Positions 1 to 22,061 are shown, counted from the first letter of the stretch. The stretch is 64,000 nt of DNA from Tubiluchus corallicola (GCA_030141605.1 JAQGDQ010000989.1:1-64000); one strand, 5' to 3'. A program made the numbers and translations. Notes: a model not told the origin generated them from the sequence alone.

Positions 1-3000
1 CCCCACCATGGAGTATTTCACCCTAGGAAGCCAAACAAGATCCGTGTTGTTTTTAATTGCTCCTGCAAGTGCAATGGCATATCTCTGAATGATGTTATAA
101 TGTCTGGACCAAATCTGACATCAAATTTATTAGATGTATTGCTACGGTTCCGAGAGCATGAAGTTGCTATTTGTGCAGACATCGAGGGCATGTTCAACCA
201 GGTCCTCGTAGATCCTTCACAGTATGACATGCTGAGATTCTTGTGGTATGATGATGGCGCTCAGATTGGCGACAGTCCAGTAGACTACCACATGTCTGTT
301 CACTTGTTTGGTTGTATCTCATCACCATTTTGTGCCAATCTGGCAGTCAGAAAGACAGCTGATGACAATGCTCATGATTTTGATGCTGCAACACTGTATG
401 CTGTAAAGAACAATTTTTATGTTGACGATCTGTTAAAGTCTGTCAGCACAAAGTATGAAGCAGTAAGACTAGCAAATAGCCTCACGGAACTACTGCAGAG
501 AGGCGGTTTCCACTTGACAAAGTTCCTTAGTAACAGAGAGGCTGTTATCAAAGAAATTCCGGAATCTGAAAGAGCCAAACCTATTCTGGACTTGCAACAG
601 AAGCTAGCTGATCCACCAATAGAGAGTGCCCTTGGAATTAGATGGAACACTCAAGATGATGTATTTCAATTCAAGTCTGTTCTGAAGGGCAAACCTACCA
701 CGAGGCGAGGTATCCTGTCTGAGACATCATCATTGTTTGATCCTTTGGGTTTCTTATGTGCTGTGATTCTACCAGCAAAGGTCTTACTCCAGCACTTGTG
801 CAAGCTAAAGCTTAATTGGGATGAGCATATCCCAGATGATCTAGAAGCTAAGTGGCTAAAGTGGACTACTAGCTTGAGCAGTCTTAATGACCTGAAAATT
901 CCGAGATGTATCAAGCTCATCAATTTCGGACCTGTTGCATCCACCCAACTGCATCATTTTAGTGATGCCTCGAATGATGCCTATGGAGTATGCTCCTATG
1001 TTCGGTTTGTTAATCAGCAGGGACAGATTCATTGTTGTCTGCTAACAGCTAAGAGCAGAGTAGCTCCTCTGAAAACACAAACTGTGCCGAGATTAGAATT
1101 GCAAGCTTCAGTTATTGCTGTCAGAATGAACAAAACAATTCTAGAAGCTTTGGACATCAAAATAGATGCTGTTGTTTTCTGGACTGATTCAACATCAGTT
1201 TTGAAATTCATCCAAAATGAAAAGAAGAGGTTCCAAGTGTATGTGGCCAATAGACTCGCTGAGATTCATTGTGGTTCAGATGTTAGTCAATGGCGTTATG
1301 TCAGTTCTTCGCAGAATGTTGCAGATGACATAACAAGAGGCATAAAGGCAGAACAGCTATCTGCAGACCACAGATGGTTCAAGGGTCCTCCTTTTCTCTG
1401 GAAAACAGAAGCTGAGTGGCCAGCACAGCCAACACTATTCCCAGTACCTGATGACCATGAAGAAGTGAAGAAAGCGCAGATCAACTTGGCCATCCAAGAA
1501 GAGCCAATAGACGAGTTGCTAACTTATTTCTCTTCATGGGAAAAACTCCGTAATTCTGTAGCTTGGTTCATCAAGTATAAGCATTACTTGAAGAACAAGG
1601 GAACAGGTTACCATGGAAAGATAGGGAAGCATCTGCGATATGGTGATCTGGAAGAAGCAGAGAAATCCATTATTCATCTGGTGCAGAAGATTGCATTTCG
1701 AGAAGAGATAAAACTGATGTCTCCCGCATTACCAGGTAATAAAGAATCACTTAATAAAGAGAAGAATCACCTAAAGTCCAGTCCTCTGTATGGCATCAGA
1801 CCCTTCGTGGATGCCGAAGGCCTACTGAGAGTTTATGGAAGACTAACCAGAGGTAGCTTCAACTATGGTTACAAATATCCACTGATTCTTCCCTACACAC
1901 ATCACATAACTGACTTGCTGATTCAATATTATCATGAATCATATGCTCATTTAGGCAGAGACTACGTTCTTTCCCAGATGAGACTGAAGTATTACAGTAT
2001 TAAGGGGAAAAGCGCAGTAAGAAGAGTTTTGTCTCGGTGCTTCAAATGCAAGAAAGAACGCTCCCGGCCTGCCGAGCAGTTAATGGCAGATCTTCCGACT
2101 GCAAGGATTAAGCCATACGATCCTCCATTTTCCAGAATAGGAATCGACTTTTTCGGGCCGATATATGTTAGACAAGGCCGTTCTACCATCAAGCGCTATG
2201 GGTGCCTTGCTACATGCATGGCCACCAGAGCTGTTCATATAGAGATCACGCACAATCTTGACACCGACTCCTTCATCAACGCATTTCGAAGAATCATATG
2301 TAAAAGAGGAGAGGTGCTGGAAGTCTGGACTGACAGAGGGACAAACTTCATTGGTGGTGAGCGTAAACTTCGTAAAGCTCTACAACTGTGGAATGAAGAA
2401 AAATTAAACAAGCATATGGTGCAAAGGGGTGTAAAATGGACCTTCAACACTGCAGGGGCCAGTCACCATGGTGGTGTTTGGGAAAGGTGTATCAGATCTT
2501 TCCGTGGCATCTTCCGGCAACTGTTGAAGGAACAAACCATTACTGATGAAGTCTTGCTGACTTTGATTGCTGAAGCCGATTTCATCATGAACAACAGACC
2601 TTTAACGGAGTTTTCCAATGACCCAAATGACTTCAGACCATTAACGCCAAATGACCTCATTCTACAGCGACCTTGCCCAAATTTGCCACCAGGCATCTTC
2701 TGCAAAGACGACTCTATGCTGAAAAGGAGATGGAGGCAGTGCCAGTATCTCGTCAACATCTTCTGGCGCCGCTGGGTCAAGGAATACATTCCAAACTTGC
2801 AACAACGTCAGAAATGGCTGACTGTAAAAAGAAACTTTAAAGAGAATGATTTGGTTCTGGTCGTTGATGAGAATGCTGCTCGGAATCAATGGACAACAGG
2901 CAGAATCACCGAAGTATTTCCAGCTCCGGATGGACTCGTGAGATCAGTTATGGTGAAGACCCCATCTACGACATTGCTTAGACCAATAACTAAGCTATGT

Positions 3001-3021
3001 CTCCTCGAAGAAGCTGAGTAA
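1..3021 (+). mobile_element. BEL/Pao LTR retrotransposon pol (RT-RNase H-integrase), 5' end cut by window
   Basis: One uninterrupted frame runs from base 1 to the TAA at 3019-3021. The first ATG at 100 is internal, because codons 1-33 read through the BEL-typical block beginning PHHGVFHPRKPNKIRVVF. Reverse transcriptase is visible as ADIEGMFNQV and the catalytic YVDD near 418-430. RNase H shows HHFSDASNDAYG and WTDSTS. Integrase has a zinc-binding H-H-C-C region (HESYAHLG, CFKCKK) and a DDE core (GIDFFGP, WTDRGTNF, GVWERC). gag, protease and the 5' LTR would lie before the window. These enzymes copy element RNA into DNA and insert it. The absence of stops or frameshifts suggests recent activity. 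The family call is secure; activity is inference. Confidence 0.95.
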
Positions 3022-3772
3022 AATTCTGTGTAATGTGTTGATATACACTTTAATTCTAAAGTACGAATTATTTCATATTTGTCATATATAGTTACGTTTA
3101 TTTGACCTAATGACTGCAGTATTGTTGGTAAGAAATGACCTTGCCTTTATTATTTAGTTATTTAAATTTGATGCTGCAATAGTTCGCTGTTATGCGAAAA
3201 ATTTGATTCTGTGTTAATTTTGTGAATTAAGTGTTATTCATGAATGTGTGATTTAGTTTACAATTTTGCCAAATTAATTGCCAGTAATTTGAAATGTATG
3301 TCAAATATTTGCTTAAATCTTTCAGACAAAATTAACATTAAATTCTATCACTTGGCAGTATGCCAACTTTGTGATAATGTAATTCTAAATTTTATATGAT
3401 GTGTTACATAGAACTTAGCATTGAACGACATTTGCCTTTGCTAACTGTTATAAGCTATCAAAGTCACTATCGCATCAGATTCTGTTTTATTACATCGTAT
3501 CTTATTATCGATTCGTTATTTGATTCATTGCTTTGTAGTGCTTTAGCTAACAGTATTTATCTGTAACTTTCATGTTTGGAATTATTTCACTCAAAGTGTT
3601 TCACTGGAATAGTGTTAACTATCAAACTGTATGATTGTTCAGTTTTGACTGAAATATTTAGTTGTACTAAATAGCATCTAAGTGTTACTGTTCAGAGTTC
3701 ATGTAATATTGTCAGTGACTTACAAGCAGATTATTGTAATGACCACTTTATAAGCGCTCATTAGGAGCCGGG
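3022..3772 (+). other. BEL/Pao 3' untranslated region and polypurine tract
   Basis: This AT-rich stretch without an ORF lies between the pol stop and the 3' LTR. It ends in the purine-rich TTAGGAGCCGGG (3761-3772), which sits directly before the LTR TG and is a reasonable plus-strand primer site. Confidence 0.6.
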
Positions 3773-4041
3773 TGTAGCAGACTTAGCTTTCTTTTTGTTA
3801 ATCTTACTTATCGTGCACGAGGCGCCATCTGTGACGTGAATGTAAAGCTTTTGGTTTTGGCCAGCTTTTCTGTTTGTTACCTGCTAGTCACCTGTCTGTC
3901 ATTACACACCTGTGCTCTGAACAGTCAGGTTAATCCACTTATGGGAGCTGTTGAACATTTATGTTATACTGGACATACTAATTATGTTAATAAAGCATTC
4001 AGTGGTATTAACCTCTGTTTACAGTGTTTTCTGTGACTACA
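3773..4041 (+). repeat. 3' LTR of the BEL/Pao element
   Basis: This 269-bp segment starts TGTAGCAG directly after the polypurine tract and ends GACTACA, giving TG...CA-type termini (TGT...ACA). An AATAAA lies at 3989-3994. The flanking GACAT at 4042-4046 would be one half of a 5-bp target duplication. The 5' LTR is outside the window, so the boundaries rest on termini and position only. The short ORF at 3836-4036 inside it is not considered a gene. Confidence 0.6.
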
Positions 4042-4134
4042 GACATAGCTACTTATGTATCACAATAATAAAAATTTCCTGTAAATTTTTGATAATTATC
4101 ATGGAGTGATGTTTTAATCAAATTGATTAGATAC

Positions 4135-4413
4135 TGTTCTACATACCTGGCCATACCATTCTACATACCTGGCCATACCATGCTGCATGCCTGGCCATAC
4201 CGTTCTACATACCTGGCCATACAGTGCTACATACCTGGCCATACCATTCTACATACCTGGCCATACCATGCTGCATGCCTGGCCATACCGTGCTACATTC
4301 CTGGCCATACCGTGCTACATACCTGGCCATACTGTTCTACATACCTGGTCATACTATTCTACATACCTGGCCATACCGTGCTACATACCTGGCCATACCG
4401 TTCTTCATACCCG
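4135..4413 (+). repeat. 22-bp minisatellite, about 12.6 copies
   Basis: Head-to-tail units of about 22 bp share the core CTACATACCTGGCCATACC, with variants such as CTGCATGCCTGGCCATACC. Because 22 is not a multiple of three and the unit lacks stops, all three forward frames stay open across the array. The repeat lies just 3' of the BEL LTR. Confidence 0.95.
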
Positions 4414-4661
4414 ACAATGATGTTGTGTTCTTTTTTTGGTAGGCAACATGAACTTTAGTGTACAAAATTTGCAAAATCCATACATCAGAAATTAATGAGC
4501 CCAAGTTACCCGACTAGCATTTCACTCCATTGTCCTGAATTTTAAAATTTCTATCATTAAAGCATGTGAACCTCAGTAACAATTATGTTGTATTTTATAA
4601 GAACTCAAAAAACTTCCTCGTGCTTTCTTGTGAAACTGTTGGAATTCTTCTGTGCGAATGC

Positions 4662-4693
4662 GAGCATGGGTTCGAATCCCACTTCTGACACCA
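4662..4693 (+). other. tRNA-Leu 3'-end-like fragment with CCA (possible primer-binding site on the minus strand)
   Basis: GGTTCGAATCCCACTTCTGA followed by CACCA matches the T-arm and acceptor end of metazoan tRNA-Leu, including a CCA that nuclear tRNA genes do not encode. No 5' tRNA half is present. Read on the minus strand it begins TGGTGTCAGAAGTGGGATTC, the type of tRNA-Leu primer-binding site used by many LTR retrotransposons, but no matching LTR was identified next to it. A retroposed tRNA fragment is the alternative. Confidence 0.45.
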
Positions 4694-4858
4694 CAAAGTG
4701 AACTGTTTAACTAGAGATATTATTTACTAGATGTTTATTGCAACCATTAAAATACTGAACACACAATAACGATATAAACTCACAGAACTAAATAGTCCGC
4801 TAGACATTCAGCAAACGTTCTTTCCATACGCATTTGTTGTTTCATTTTTGTGTTGCAG

Positions 4859-5136
4859 AACAATACCGTATCTTTCCTACCGACGCTTGCAGGACAATAT
4901 GTTCCATCACCTGTGTATTATTTGGGACAGAGGCAGTTATGATATTATTGTTGATGCTATTTACGAAGGTAAGTAGTTTAATTAGGGCGTGGGCCAGGCT
5001 TTCCCTTAATTCTGCTGGGACTAATGGACTGGTCCCGTATTATTTTTACTATCCTGTAATGTTTATCGTTGTTTCTTAATCTGCTGATTGTTCATTTCTG
5101 TGAATGTTCACAGTTTCCTGGTTATTAACTTTCTCT

Positions 5137-5186
<50 letters not shown>

Positions 5187-5216
5187 TTCTCTCTCTGTTT
5201 CTTTCTAAGTCTTTCC

Positions 5217-5264
<48 letters not shown>

Positions 5265-5722
5265 TTCTCTCCCCTCTCCATTCTTTCTCTCTCTATCTGT
5301 CCTCTCTCTCGCTTTCTCTCTCTCCCTCTTTTTTTCTTTCTCTGTCTCTCTCTTTCTCTCCTCTCTCCATTCTTTCTTTCTCTCTTTTACACTCTCTTTC
5401 TCCACTCACTCTCTCTTTCTCGCAGAAAATCAGTTCGTCTGTCAAAAAAATGTATTTATACATTCTAGCCTCTGGACATGAAGATGACAAATTTAACAAA
5501 AGAATTCCAAGTGGCGGTGACCTCGTCTACGGACAAGACCGAGACGGCCCTGGTGGCAGTTTCGTGAAACAGCAAAGTTTTAAAGGGCAAGTCACAGATG
5601 TTGTCATGATAAGCAGAACTATGACATACGATGAAATAGGTGAGACGGCATGTTTAGCTTTTAAAGAATTTGCAGAAAGTAATCTGCTGGAATCGTCTCT
5701 GACAGTGCAACAATTACATTAA
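4859..5722 (+). CDS. Pentraxin-like lectin domain gene, last two exons (partial)
   Basis: Exon 4859-4968 follows a pyrimidine tract ending TTGCAG and ends at G|GTAAGT. It encodes MFHHLCIIWDRGSYDIIVDA, the pentraxin strand with the characteristic W.H.C..W and short 'VDG' hairpin. It ends in phase 1. The matching acceptor is AG at 5467-5468, so exon 5469-5722 continues SGHEDDKFNKRIPSGGDLVY, then GQDRDG and SFKGQVTDVVMISRTMTYDE, and stops at TAA 5720-5722. Length and motif order match the C-terminal half of pentraxin/ConA-like domains (GQ.QD..GG.F...Q.F.G). These domains often bind calcium and phosphocholine or glycans in secreted or adhesion proteins. Upstream exons, including the signal peptide, were not found; the retrotransposon lies upstream. 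The alternative acceptor CGCAG at 5425 gives the wrong phase. Confidence 0.8.
5140..5425 (+). repeat. CT/CTTT microsatellite in the pentraxin intron
   Basis: About 285 bp of nearly pure pyrimidine (CTCTCT with TTTC interruptions) fills the intron between the two pentraxin exons and ends about 40 bp before the acceptor. The long ORFs read through it on both strands are artefacts. Confidence 0.95.
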
Positions 5723-6664
5723 CTGGACTGTACCATTGGCTATTTGTTAATGAAAGATGTAAACCCTGTTCCAGCGGTCAAGCTTTCATTAGCTTCTGTC
5801 AACTGTAGCCTGACCAGCTAAATATCTGACGTAAAAATAAGTGTGAAACGTAGAAAGTCTGGGTATCATCTTGCCCCTGGCAAGGGTCCAGATTGTAAAT
5901 TAATACCCCAGAAATTTGGCACTTTGGGGTGATGTGTCATCTGTCATACCATATATTTATACCATCTCTGCCATGTATTTTTCATATACATGGATAAATA
6001 CACGTATAAAAAAAATGTCAAAACATAAAAAATTAAGGCAAGTTTTGGGTACTTTTGAGCTGTCTTATAGAGTTCACTTACTATCCTTTAGTTGTCGTAG
6101 ATTGTATAATTGGTAGTATGTATATTCGTCAGTTTCGCCAGTATGCAAATTCGTCTGTTTTGCCAGTATGTAAATTCGTCAGTTTTGCTAGTATTGATTG
6201 TGCCGACGTGGCGAGGTCGTTTTGTTTTAAAAATATTTTCATGCGGATTGTATCTGTACAGTAGAAGTGTATAGATGTTTGTTTGACTAAATGCACTGCT
6301 ACAAACAATTACTAATGATTTTGTCTAAGAACTATTTTTGTTGTCATCGAGTAATATCTAGTAATAGCCACACTTTATGTATACTTTTATACATTAAATA
6401 TGTTGTTTTGTATACATGAGAAAATCCCAGTAGCACCCCATATACGTATAGTATAATATTCATTGTGAGACCCATGAACCCTAAGTTCTGTATTATAGTA
6501 GTACTACTAACTATGTCATGAACTTGTGATTAGTACACACGATGAAGCAAGCCGAGTGATTTTGCAAACTTGTGTGAGGGATAAAATTTGATGAATGTGC
6601 GCCTGCGAAAGACTTAAAATGCACGTGTGAGAGTCAGCAAGTCTGTGTAGCTCAGAACCATTAG
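5723..6664. other. AT-rich non-coding interval after the pentraxin exon
   Basis: No convincing exon was found. A short direct repeat of the form TCGTCAGTTTTGCCAGTATG occurs three times around 6127-6195. The first few hundred bases are presumably the 3' UTR of the pentraxin-like gene. Confidence 0.5.
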
Positions 6665-6666
6665 TA

Positions 6667-7110
6667 CCGTATTTTCCCGTGTATAAGAGACCCTTGTGTA
6701 TAAGAGACCCCTTCAATTTTTAGGCAAAAATTCTGGAAAAAAGTTTTTTCAGACGGACATTTTTAGAGGGTAAAGTACAACTTTTTTCAACTCAGTGCGG
6801 TACTGAAACCAAAATAAAACCAGTTAATGTGTTGTAGAAAAAGAGTACTGGTATATATTAAAGTGCGTACCTGCAAACCTGTAACAGGAAAGGAGATAAT
6901 GTCTGTGTCACGATGCTTGTATTGCTTACAACCGCTTCATAGTCGAACGCGACACGCAAAACAGTTGTAGAGCACTTATTTCTTTAAAATCATTAGTGTC
7001 ACAATTTATGCATCTTATTGAAAAGACTTACTCCCATGTATAAGAGACCCCCTATTTTTAAAGTGAAAATTCTGAGCAAAAAAGGGTCTCTTATACACGG
7101 GAAAATACGG
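6667..7110. mobile_element. MITE with 27-bp perfect terminal inverted repeats and TA target duplication
   Basis: The left end CCGTATTTTCCCGTGTATAA continues to 6693, and its exact reverse complement occupies 7084-7110. TA dinucleotides flank both ends (6665-6666, 7111-7112). Internal copies of GTATAAGAGACCC recur near both ends. There is no transposase ORF. The TA duplication and size fit a non-autonomous Tc1/mariner-pogo class element of 444 bp. Confidence 0.85.
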
Positions 7111-7181
7111 TAATCTGTAGTTAGTGGCTCGCTTAAAGGAAGAGAGGATGATATTTCGTATACTATCCCATTGTCAAGTCC

Positions 7182-7385
7182 GATAAAAAGTATACATTTT
7201 AACACAATTAATACTGCAAAAGCGTTTCAAATAAATAAATAATAGATGAAAAACTTAATTAACAGCGAGCCCAACTATTGATGACATCACAAAATAACAT
7301 AATTTTCAACGGCAAAAATAGTCCACGAGCGTGTTGGACATGTTTACGAAAGCAAAAATTAAAGTACATTGCTACTGTGAGATAT
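7182..7385. repeat. Dispersed repeat, copy 1 (second copy at 61901-62103)
   Basis: About 200 bp shared with 61901-62103 in the same orientation, including AACTATTGATGACATCACAA and the following AATTTTCAAC block. The copies differ by scattered substitutions and small indels. No ORF or terminal repeats were seen, so its class is unknown. Confidence 0.8.
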
Positions 7386-8356
7386 TCAGTGTGTTGTACT
7401 AAAACTAGGCAAGTTTCAAGATAAAAATTCAAATTTCAAACTTATCGCTATAGTCATGGATGAGCTGTTGAACGTGTATAGTTCGTCACAAACTAATACA
7501 TGTGAACTGAGATGTACAGCACCTGTTTTTTGTGCAATGCATTTCAGAACGCAGGCACTAGTGCCCGTCTTAATGGCCAAATACATGTAACAGCGAAGAA
7601 CTCGTGGCGCGAATGCGAAATTGTATTTGTGTTGTGATATTTCTTTCAAGTAAGTCATTTTTGAAAAAGTAGTATGTTCTCTTTCAATATTTTAAAGAGT
7701 AAATTGTTTTGACCTACAGTTTAAAACTGGGTCCAGTTTTCCTTTAAGCATACATCTCGGTCGTGGTTAGTAACTTAGAATAAAAGTTGAGAAGACAAAA
7801 TATGTGAAGCCTTCATTTTATAAACTACAACCTGTTCACCTAGGCGGGAAATTCACCTGCTTTACAGTTTTTATGCTGTACTGATGTTTGTTTGTTTTGT
7901 TTCAGCTTCATTGTTTACAAAGTGCTACGATGTGGTTGGAGACCTGATCACCTGGAGAGTGAATCAGATGAACGTAACTGACGTCGCATTGACGCCTGTG
8001 CTTTATTCTCATGAGTGTCCAGCATCTAGAGCTTATCTTTCCTGTTTGTAAACATGATAAAAAGATTTTCGAATTTGTACTCAAAGTTATAGCATTAAGT
8101 GATTTTTCAGTTTTCAACAGCATCTGATTGGACTTGCTCTAAGCATCTATAATGTTTTCTGGTTAGAAATAAACTTTCCACTGGGAGGCTGCTTCCATTG
8201 GAAGTTTTGCTTGTAATATGTCCCCAGTTCTTGGCAAGTTTATTCAAGATGTCTTTAGAAAAATTTCAGTCACAATTTTTTAGCATTAATTATACGCAAG
8301 CTGTTCTACTTCCAATAATCATAAGATAACTGTATTATCTTACTAAATTCAGGGTA
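7386..8356. other. Intergenic DNA without recognised genes
   Basis: AT-rich; only short chance ORFs on the minus strand (7416-7658, 7908-8123) without family motifs or splice context. Nothing supportable was seen. Confidence 0.4.
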
Positions 8357-8831
8357 CAATAAACTTCAGATAACTCAAATCTGACCGGAGTGAAAAAACT
8401 TTGAGTTAAGCGATATTTTGAGTTAGGCAATGTCGACCATTTTCCAGCATAGAAACTCTAAACTTCTCTACTAGATGGCGAGCTAAATAGAAGGTGGAAA
8501 GTCAACCTTTTTATACATAAATGACGAGATTTGATGACATTTACATAAGGAATGACAAATTATGTAGTGAAACACGATTTTTTATGTTAGACTTTTCCCG
8601 GAAGACGACTGTTTTTGAATTGTACAAAACTTTATTTTTCCAGAGTATAAATTGCATTTTTGAGTTAGGCAAAGTAAATTGCATGTATTTTGATTAAATG
8701 GCCCATAATTTCTTATTTGAATTGCACGTGATTTTGAATTAAGCAATGTTTTTTTGGGGAAAAACAAAAGATTTCATCCGTTCTTTGAAATTCTTTGAGT
8801 TAGGCGATTTTGAATAATGCGCAGTTTACTG
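8357..8831. mobile_element. pogo/Tigger-like MITE, TA-flanked
   Basis: The left terminus CAATAAACTTCAGATAACTC and right terminus, whose reverse complement begins CAGTAAACTGCGCATTATTC, are imperfect inverted repeats flanked by TA (8355-8356, 8832-8833). The interior repeats TGAGTTAGGC several times. There is no coding capacity. Class assignment rests on TA duplication and the CAGTAAAC-type end. Confidence 0.65.
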
Positions 8832-8833
8832 TA

Positions 8834-11166
8834 TAAATTAAAATTAATAATAATTTAATGTCAAATGATTAAATGATATTAAATTTCATTAACTTTAGCT
8901 CAGTAGTGTTGTTGATGTGCTTTTAGATAAATGTTCTAGTCTTTGTTGTCATGCACTACATAACATGTTCCAGAATACAGATAATAAGCCTCTGTTACCA
9001 TTTTGAAAATTGCACAATTGGGAGTTTGAACGTTGTCGCTTTTAAATTTTGCTTCAGGCTGATGTAATGTACCAGAGCCAATCAAGTTAACTAACAACGT
9101 TTAATTCGATTTTGTGATTTTCGTGTCACGTTTTGACTTTCAAGTTACATATTCTGTGGTCTTCACGTTTTAAAATTATTCACAAGTACAAAGAGAAAAT
9201 CACAGCATAAATATTGTAATATTCCATTGTTTCAGTTTACTAAGCTTTAGAAAACTGGATGCTTGGTTAAAATAACTTTATACTGTGCGAGTGTAAAATT
9301 TACTATTGTTACTCGTCAGCATTGTTCACCATTAATGGCATTTTAAACTTCATTTAGTACTTTAATAAGTAACAGGATTTTAAAGCACTAATAATTTTAC
9401 CATTAGGTGTTAAATTATAGTGTGAACCTATCATGATCATATAACATATATGTAGTGTATAACCTACCATATTGTTACATTATTGCTAGATTTATTGAAA
9501 CAGAACTCTTATAAACTACGTTGATAGTAGTCTTGTTATTGATATAGTGATGTATTATGATATACATGTATGTGGTGTTTATGATATTCTAGTAAATCAT
9601 CTAAAGGCTAATAATGCTGTCATGTCCATGGTCTATTTTATTATTCTAGTATATGTTCATGTTTAGCTGCTTCTCATTGTAGTTTATGATTGCAAAAAAA
9701 TTAGGGTAGCAAAAAATTTTTATTCGTTTGTTTTAATTATAACATTGCCTCTTATTTATGATATAAAAAGTTTATCCGAATCAGTTACATTTTTTCTTAC
9801 TTTTTTGTAATTGTTTGTTTGGTTATTTGATGGCGTCAGTTCTAATTCTTGACAGAATGATAATTATAATATTTACTCATTGACAGTCATTGCATGTATG
9901 ACATGTTGTGAGCATAATGTTGAACCGCGAAAGCAAATAAGTCAAATTAATAAGTAAGCAGTTTGTTTTTTAACCAAAAAGTTACAGAATCTACAATTCT
10001 TAATTTACAACAGAACTTAATTTTTGGAGGAAAATTAATTTTGATTGGTGAGCATCCGTAATGATCATCTAGTCAAAGACAACCATGCAGACATACTGAC
10101 CTGTTGCAACACTGTGTAATGTGTCAAAAACAATTGTCAACCCAAGGTTGTTACAAACTATTCGAAATTAAACTGCATGTTTTGCTGATTAACATGACAA
10201 TAGTCTACACAGAAGGTCACATTCACGGTAAACCATAATGGTTACAAAGCTGTGAAACATTATAAATTTATCAGCGACACGTTAAATGGTAAATAAAACC
10301 AGTTGAATAGAACGCAGTGGATTGTCAAGAATCGTAAATTTCGTTGATGTAGTGACTAGTGAGTGTAGAGTAAGCTACAGTGGAGTGTGCTTTGTGAGTC
10401 GGAAATGTGTTTGAATGCTTTTGTAATGTTAAAAGTGATTAGTATTAGTTTACTGATATTTTCTTGTATATTTATCGCTATATTTGCCACACAATGTTTT
10501 TCCCAATTAGCTGTATTTAGGCTACAAGATTTTTTGCTCTAGGTCTAGTTAATTCTTAGCTAATGCCGTAGTTAATTGTTTGATGATGTCTGTCTGACTA
10601 TTTTATCTACTCTTCAGGTTTGGATGCCTTATTGAAGATTGGTCAACTGTTCAGATAGCATTCAGCTTTCCATGGCATAATTATATATATGGTAAAACTA
10701 AGAAGCAGAAGAGCTGGCTTTATGCCTTTACCACTTACCGGTATTTTTTGCACTTGCGTATTACTATTACTACTAGACTCAAAATAATAATAATAATTTT
10801 GATTAGACATAGTTCAAGAGTAACACTTAAAGTAACTCAATAGTTATTATCCGTATGTTACTTTGATAGCCTGTAAATAGTGTAAATATTTCTAGTAACA
10901 GTGTGCGAACTAATACTGCAAAACTAATAGTGATATCTGAAACCCTGTTCTACACTTCATGATCGCAGCGTGGCCACCTATTATGTTTATTTTTTAAATT
11001 GTTAAAGTAAACAAGGAAGAGTGGAGAGGTTTATAAGCTACTTGTGCTTAACCTCTATCCTTCGACGGATTACGGATTGATTGACCTGTGTGTTTGGTTG
11101 AAGAACCAATAATATCATTTTTTAAATCTTGTGTATAACTTGGTTGGGAATTGAACCTGTGACCTG
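8834..11166. other. 2.3 kb of AT-rich DNA without recognised genes
   Basis: No ORF of note and no exon with both splice sites and protein-like codons was recognised on either strand. Confidence 0.4.
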
Positions 11167-11295
11167 CACAATCTCTGACTGAGTGTCTGTTCACCACTTT
11201 GATCAACAACACAATTTTTGATTGAGTGTCTCTTGACTGCTTTGACCAGCTGCACAATCGTTGATTGAGTGTCTATTGACCACATTGACCAGCTA
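11167..11295 (+). repeat. 43-bp tandem repeat, 3 copies
   Basis: Units start at 11167, 11210 and 11253, each beginning CACAAT and containing TGAGTGTCT and TTTGA(T/C)CA. They are about 80% alike by eye. Just downstream is an acidic open stretch (EADEDKIFDSASEDEVDV then stop, ending near 11370) without a start or splice site; it may be a transposon coding remnant. Confidence 0.8.
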
Positions 11296-11537
11296 CTGTA
11301 CAGGTGGTTAAGCTTGAAGCTGATGAAGACAAAATTTTTGACTCAGCAAGTGAAGACGAAGTGGATGTCTGAGAATTAAATTGTAACAAGACTTGATAAA
11401 TCTTGCATAAACTGTATATTGCAATGGTGGAACGCCTCATTTTATCCTTGGTGCCCTCATATATCTATGCCAACTTGCCACAGAACTTGGTTTTGCATTA
11501 CCAGGAGCAACTTGAAGGCAATTGGTCGTTCTATCCA

Positions 11538-12033
11538 CAGGGATGAGAATTTTCTGCGGATACGCGGAATTCCGAGTTTTTGGAAAACCAGTAGTGCCAT
11601 TTTTGTAAATCACGTAAATTCGTTGAGAATATTTTCACGGACCCAGTCCATTATTTCACAAGCTGACCGCTAGTTGGCAGGCCGTCACTTTGTTTACATC
11701 ACGTAAATCAGTGTAACCACATATATATCTCTATGTATAAAAATATTGAATCAATTGTGCGGAGTTATTTGAGTCAATTGCAGACAGTTTTTATATACTT
11801 TTGCATAGGAGCGGCCATTACTTAGGTGTTTTTGAGACAATTAAGTATCATGTATCCTTGATAGTTGGGTATTTTAAATTATGCATGAAACAAGGTAATT
11901 GATATTTTAATTCCACTTAGAGGCTCTCTATGATCACAAAATTGCAATTTGTTGCTGGCTCCAAGTGGGCCTAGGTGGCGCCAAAAACCCCGGCGTGTTT
12001 CAGAGCTTTTGGAATTTGTCATTCTCATCCCTG
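11538..12033. mobile_element. 496-bp MITE with CAGGGATGAGAAT termini and TATCCA duplication
   Basis: The ends are CAGGGATGAGAATTTT and its inverted counterpart (..ATTCTCATCCCTG). Both are flanked by TATCCA (11532-11537 and 12034-12039), a 6-bp target duplication. There is no transposase. A reverse-oriented partial relative lies at about 27890-28085, sharing the TCAATTG and CTCCTATGCA-containing interior. Superfamily not assigned. Confidence 0.75.
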
Positions 12034-12157
12034 TATCCAGTTAGTGTCACATATTAAGCAAAACTTTGATGAGTTAATTTTTTACCCTGCATAGTCTTTA
12101 TCATAATATAGTAACTCCTTGGTCAACTGGGTTTAATAAAGATTACAAACGTTTGCT

Positions 12158-22061
<9,904 letters not shown>

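Noticed and set aside
3836-4036. 66-codon ORF after BEL pol
   Set aside because: Lies inside the LTR; hydrophobic chance frame.
5205-5499. Lysine/glutamate-rich ORFs on the minus strand
   Set aside because: They are translations of the CT microsatellite.
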